The notes below the pieces were generated by a model. The model did not search any database and was not told where the DNA came from. It saw only the letters and a list, made by a program, of their open reading frames with translations. A DNA stretch of 7,976 nt from Nitrospina sp. (lineage in GTDB: Bacteria > Nitrospinota > Nitrospinia > Nitrospinales > Nitrospinaceae), in NCBI GenBank assembly GCA_004357365.1, contig SMVT01000002.1:1-7976 (forward strand), in the 5' to 3' direction. The position numbers and the translations under genes are program-made. Numbering within the stretch: position 1 is the stretch's first letter; every line of letters begins with the position of its first letter. Shown here one piece after another: positions 4,623 through 7,976 of this stretch.

Positions 4623-6884
4623 ATGAGGGATACCGATTCTATTTTAATAATAGAAGACGAAAGCCTGGTGGTGGAAACCCTGAAAGGCAACTTTCAGGAC
4701 AACGGTTACCATATCAGCACCGCCAGCAGTGGTGAGGAAGGTATCCGTAAATTCCAGAACGACAATTTCGACCTGGTCATCACCGACTTGAAATTAAAGG
4801 GCATGAACGGTCTTCAGGTTTCGAGGAAGATCAAAAAAATTAATCCGGACACGCCCATCATCGTAGTTACCGGCCATCCCAAACTGTTATCCCCCGAAGA
4901 AGCCACCCGGTTCGGCGTTCACGATCTCGTTTTAAAGCCATTCACCTGGGCGCAGATATACAAGAAAGTGACGGATTGTCTGGACCCCCGGGAATCCGCC
5001 GCCCCCTCAAAAGAACCCGAACCCTGGCTCGCGTCCCGGAAAAGGAATACTCCGGTGGCCCGTCTCGGCCACCCGGAATCGAAACACCGCAAGGATCCAT
5101 ATCAGAATTTATCCCAGTTTTTATCCGGCCAGACCCGTGTTCTGGAGATGTTGATTCGGGGCGAACCCTGGAAAGACATATTGAATACGCTGGTTTTCGA
5201 ACTGGAATCCTGTTCGGACGAAGCGGTGGGTTCCATTCACCTGTTGAATGAGGACAAGACCCAACTCGATTGCATGGCCGGCCCCAGTCTCCCCGGACCC
5301 CTGCTGAGGGAGATTGCTTCCGTCAGCCTGGAGGAGGGGATGAATCCTTGGGGAACCGCTGCGACTCAGAACAAACCCATCATCGTTGAAGATATCCGGA
5401 AAAGTCGTCTTTGGGAACGGTGTTCCGCCCCGGCAAAAATCTGTGGCTTCCGAGCTTCGTGGTCGTTTCCCCTGCGGGGTTCTGATATGCAGGCCGCGGG
5501 AATCCTGACGTTTTACATTCGGGAAGCGCGGCCTCCTTCTTCGGCGGAACTCAAATGGATTTTGTCCGCCACCCGGCTGGTGGGCATCCTTATGGAATAT
5601 AAAAGCCTGGAAAGCGCCCTGACCCGGGCTGAACGCCAGGCTAAAAGTTTCAATCATCCGGGACACGAGGCCGTGGTGACGTTCAACGATAAGGGAGTGA
5701 TTGATTCCTTCAATGGCGCGGCGGCGGATCTGTTCGGCTATCCGGGGAAAACCCTGATCGGCCGGAATATCAAACAGCTGGTGACCGGGCATCATCGGTC
5801 GCACAGTCATCACCCGTTCCAAAAATTAAACCATGGAGGAAACGGGGAACACGGCATCCTGAAAGCGGCGGCCATGGGAATCCGCAAAGACGGATCCAGG
5901 CTGTTTCTGGATTTGGCCGTCGGCGAGCTGGTGCAGGAAACGGGACGGAAATTCGTGGCCACCCTCACCGATATTTCCAAATTGAAATATGCGGAAAACG
6001 TTTTGAAGGAAACCCGTCACAAACCGGAAGAACTGAACGAAACCGGTATCGACCGCACGCTTTCCGTGTCCGGCCGGGAACCCTCTCGGAAATATGAACT
6101 GTCCGGTCAAAAAGGCCGCAGGGAATTTAAAAGCCTGCAGGAGCAACTGGTGCAATCCGAAAAATGGGCGGTAACCGGAAAACTGGCCGCTTCCCTGGCG
6201 CATGAATTTAAAAACCCTCTTTTTGGAATTTTGAACGTTCTCGAAAAAGCGGCCCGGGAGTTCTCTCTGAAACAGGGCTCTGAGGACCTATTGGAGCTGG
6301 CGATTCGGGAGTGCTATCGTGTCATGGACTTGGTCGAAAAAATGCAGGATGTCCACCGGCCTTCGTCCCATTCTCCCAAACTGATGGACGTGCATTCCGC
6401 CATCAATGATATGGTTCTGTTGACGCGGTCCCGAATGGATAAGCGGAAAATTGAGCTGGAGTTGGACCTGAGTTCCAGTCTTCCAAAAATTTATGGCATG
6501 GAGGATCAGATCCGGCAGGTGGTGTTGAACCTTTTAAACAATGCCGAGGAAGCCCTTCCGGAGGATCATGGAAAAATCCTCATCCGCACGCGGGCGCTGG
6601 AATCTTCGCTGGAAATTATGATTCAGGATAACGGGAAAGGTATCCCCGAAAGCCAACGGCAAACCATCTTTGAACCGTTTTACACCACTAAAAAGGACAG
6701 CCGGGGAATGGGATTGGGTCTGCCGATCAGCTATGGAATCATCAAGGCGCACGGCGGGCGGATTGATGTGGAACCGGGAATCGGAGGTCAGGGTACATCG
6801 TTTATCGTCACCCTTCCCAAACGAACGTCCCGCAACGCGATCCGATCCGCAGATCAATATGTAACGTCCACCACCTGGAATTGA
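4623..6884 (+). CDS. Soluble hybrid histidine kinase, REC-GAF-PAS-HisKA-HATPase, 753 aa
   Basis: Numbering is from the ATG at 4623. Residues 6-121 form a complete receiver: acidic pair E11/D12, phospho-acceptor D55 (in VITDLKLKGMNG), T83 and K105. A Pro/Arg-rich linker follows. A GAF domain spans about 175-335, with the typical GFRASWSFPL segment. A PAS domain spans about 345-460, containing RKDGS, DLAVGE and a DIS exit motif, and resembles FixL-type PAS domains. A charged coiled-coil linker leads to HisKA with phospho-accepting H527 (LAHEFKNP). The ATPase has N640 (NLLNNA), D669 (DNGKGIP), FEPFYTTK (683-690) and GMGLGL (695-700), so all catalytic boxes are intact. No membrane segment or signal peptide is present, so it senses inside the cytoplasm. 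The kinase core resembles NtrB/AtoS-type enzymes. The activator gene follows after 8 bp, so it is the probable phospho-transfer partner. The sensed signal is unknown. Confidence 0.95.
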   Translation: MRDTDSILIIEDESLVVETLKGNFQDNGYHISTASSGEEGIRKFQNDNFDLVITDLKLKGMNGLQVSRKIKKINPDTPIIVVTGHPKLLSPEEATRFGVHDLVLKPFTWAQIYKKVTDCLDPRESAAPSKEPEPWLASRKRNTPVARLGHPESKHRKDPYQNLSQFLSGQTRVLEMLIRGEPWKDILNTLVFELESCSDEAVGSIHLLNEDKTQLDCMAGPSLPGPLLREIASVSLEEGMNPWGTAATQNKPIIVEDIRKSRLWERCSAPAKICGFRASWSFPLRGSDMQAAGILTFYIREARPPSSAELKWILSATRLVGILMEYKSLESALTRAERQAKSFNHPGHEAVVTFNDKGVIDSFNGAAADLFGYPGKTLIGRNIKQLVTGHHRSHSHHPFQKLNHGGNGEHGILKAAAMGIRKDGSRLFLDLAVGELVQETGRKFVATLTDISKLKYAENVLKETRHKPEELNETGIDRTLSVSGREPSRKYELSGQKGRREFKSLQEQLVQSEKWAVTGKLAASLAHEFKNPLFGILNVLEKAAREFSLKQGSEDLLELAIRECYRVMDLVEKMQDVHRPSSHSPKLMDVHSAINDMVLLTRSRMDKRKIELELDLSSSLPKIYGMEDQIRQVVLNLLNNAEEALPEDHGKILIRTRALESSLEIMIQDNGKGIPESQRQTIFEPFYTTKKDSRGMGLGLPISYGIIKAHGGRIDVEPGIGGQGTSFIVTLPKRTSRNAIRSADQYVTSTTWN

Positions 6885-6892
6885 GCTGAGCT

Positions 6893-7976
6893 ATGAGCAA
6901 AAGGAAAGTCATCGTTGTCGAAGATTCCAAGATCATTCGTCTGGGCTATAAGGATACCCTGGAACGACAGGGGTATAGTGTGGAGACCTTCGATGGGGCT
7001 AAAGCTGCCTTGAGCCGGATCGGTTCCGGGTGGGAGGGAATCATTATCAGCGATGTCATCATGCCGGGAATGGATGGCATTACCATGATGAAGCGGATTC
7101 AGGAAATCGATCAGGATTTACCGGTCATTCTCATCACGGGGCAGGGGGATATCCCAACGGCCGTGCAGGCCATCCGCGAAGGTGCCTATGATTTTCTGGA
7201 AAAACCGTTTTCCGGCGAAGTACTGTTGGAGGTGGTCCACCGCGCCATGGAAAAACGGCAATTGGTGCAGGAGGTGCGGGTATTAAGAAAAGAGGTCAAC
7301 AAACAGCAGGAAAGCAATTTCAGGATCATCGGCAAATCCCCGATCATGGGCCGGCTTCGGGGAATGATCACCAGCATGGCGGGTTCCGATACCGACGTTC
7401 TTATTTTTGGGGAGACGGGTACCGGGAAAGATCTAGTGGCGCGTTGCCTGCATGAGAACAGCCCGCGAAAGGATAATAATTTTGTCTCCATCAATTGCGG
7501 GGCGATCCCGGAAAATATTATCGAAAGTGAATTATTCGGCCACGAAGCAGGTTCGTTCACCGGGGCCAACCATCGCCGCATCGGAAAATTCGAACATGCC
7601 CACGGAGGGACCGTCTTTCTGGACGAAATTGAGAGCATGCCCCTTCATCTGCAGGTGCAGTTGCTCCAAGTTCTGCAGGACCGGGTGATTTACCGCGTCG
7701 GCTCCAATGATCCCATTCCGGTCGACGTTCGGGTCGTGGCCGCGACCAAAACAGATTTGAAGCAGGCTTTTAAGGAAAATAAATTTCGCAAGGATCTGTA
7801 TTATCGTTTGAACGTGCTCCAAATGTATATTCCGCCTCTGCGCGAACGCATGGAAGACATTCCGTTGCTGTTCAATCATTTCGTATCGGAAATCGGCTGG
7901 AGGTACAAGGTTTCCGTACTGGCGCCTCCGGCGGGGGACTTCATGCAGAAGTTGATGGCGCAGCCCTGGGAAGGCA
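6893..7976 (+). CDS. Sigma54-dependent NtrC/DctD-family response regulator, C-terminus beyond window
   Basis: 361 residues are visible from the ATG at 6893. The receiver (residues 4-120) has E10/D11, phospho-acceptor D54, T82 and K104. Its GQGDIPTAVQAIREGAYDFLEKPF stretch (two parts, 83-106) is typical of DctD-like receivers. After a helical linker (120-142) comes the AAA+ sigma54-interaction domain: Walker A GETGTGKD (173-180), the sigma54-contacting loop as GSFTGA (220-225, usually GAFTGA), Walker B GGTVFLDEIE (238-247) and a RKDLYYRLNV segment (299-308). The C-terminal DNA-binding domain lies outside the window. It should be phosphorylated by the kinase encoded 8 bp upstream, then bind an enhancer and remodel RpoN holoenzyme. 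Only a weak GAG-type ribosome site precedes the ATG, so translation is probably coupled to the kinase gene. The RpoN promoter at 1636 is an obvious candidate target, although the DNA-binding domain cannot be checked here. Confidence 0.95.
   Translation, partial: MSKRKVIVVEDSKIIRLGYKDTLERQGYSVETFDGAKAALSRIGSGWEGIIISDVIMPGMDGITMMKRIQEIDQDLPVILITGQGDIPTAVQAIREGAYDFLEKPFSGEVLLEVVHRAMEKRQLVQEVRVLRKEVNKQQESNFRIIGKSPIMGRLRGMITSMAGSDTDVLIFGETGTGKDLVARCLHENSPRKDNNFVSINCGAIPENIIESELFGHEAGSFTGANHRRIGKFEHAHGGTVFLDEIESMPLHLQVQLLQVLQDRVIYRVGSNDPIPVDVRVVAATKTDLKQAFKENKFRKDLYYRLNVLQMYIPPLRERMEDIPLLFNHFVSEIGWRYKVSVLAPPAGDFMQKLMAQPWEG

Noticed and set aside
5121..5822. 233-codon antisense open frame within the kinase
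   Set aside because: The sense strand encodes clear GAF and PAS domains; the antisense product is Pro/Arg-rich without domain features.
1..7976. CRISPR array, tRNA/rRNA genes or transposase genes
   Set aside because: No regularly spaced repeats, no tRNA-like cloverleaf or rRNA sequence noticed by eye, and no transposase or integrase motifs in any frame.

Overview
The window looks like part of a Gram-negative bacterial chromosome. It encodes two type II (lipobox) lipoproteins, a polytopic membrane protein, and a sigma54-dependent two-component system. Gene density is moderate, with unusually roomy, AT-richer, structured intergenic spaces. Base composition of the genes is balanced to slightly GC-rich. 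No marker here fixes the taxon; a Deltaproteobacteria-like or Nitrospinota-like lineage would fit the style of the proteins, but that is a weak guess.

Layout. Positions 1-236 (minus strand) hold the start of a TPR lipoprotein gene cut by the window edge. Positions 237-552 form a divergent intergenic region with a candidate promoter for each direction and a small palindrome over the rightward -10. Positions 553-1233 encode an unrecognised soluble 226-aa protein. Positions 1234-1765 contain no gene. They hold a roughly 128-bp element bounded by perfect 10-bp inverted repeats (1311-1438), a 10-bp tandem repeat (1493-1512), a 26-bp inverted repeat that resembles an activator site (1522-1547), and a near-perfect sigma54 promoter (1636-1652). 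That promoter faces a two-gene operon: a 496-aa multi-pass membrane protein (1766-3256) and, overlapping it by 4 bp, a 217-aa lipoprotein with a von Willebrand factor A (VWA)-like fold (3253-3906). A strong Rho-independent terminator (3970-4003) closes this unit.

Positions 4004-4622 contain no convincing conventional gene. They hold two sigma70-like promoters (4097-4124 and 4427-4454), strong potential RNA hairpins between 4243 and 4381, and a possible 15-codon leader peptide. Then comes a regulatory operon: a soluble hybrid histidine kinase with order REC-GAF-PAS-HisKA-HATPase (4623-6884) and, 8 bp later, a DctD/NtrC-type sigma54 activator (6893 to beyond the window end).

Working model (inference): the kinase senses a cytoplasmic signal through GAF and PAS and is itself gated by an N-terminal receiver. 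It phosphorylates the NtrC-type activator, which may bind the inverted repeat about 115-140 bp upstream of the predicted start and drive the sigma54 promoter of the membrane protein/VWA lipoprotein operon. That pair is the best candidate here for an undescribed envelope system. Its biochemical role cannot be read from the sequence.
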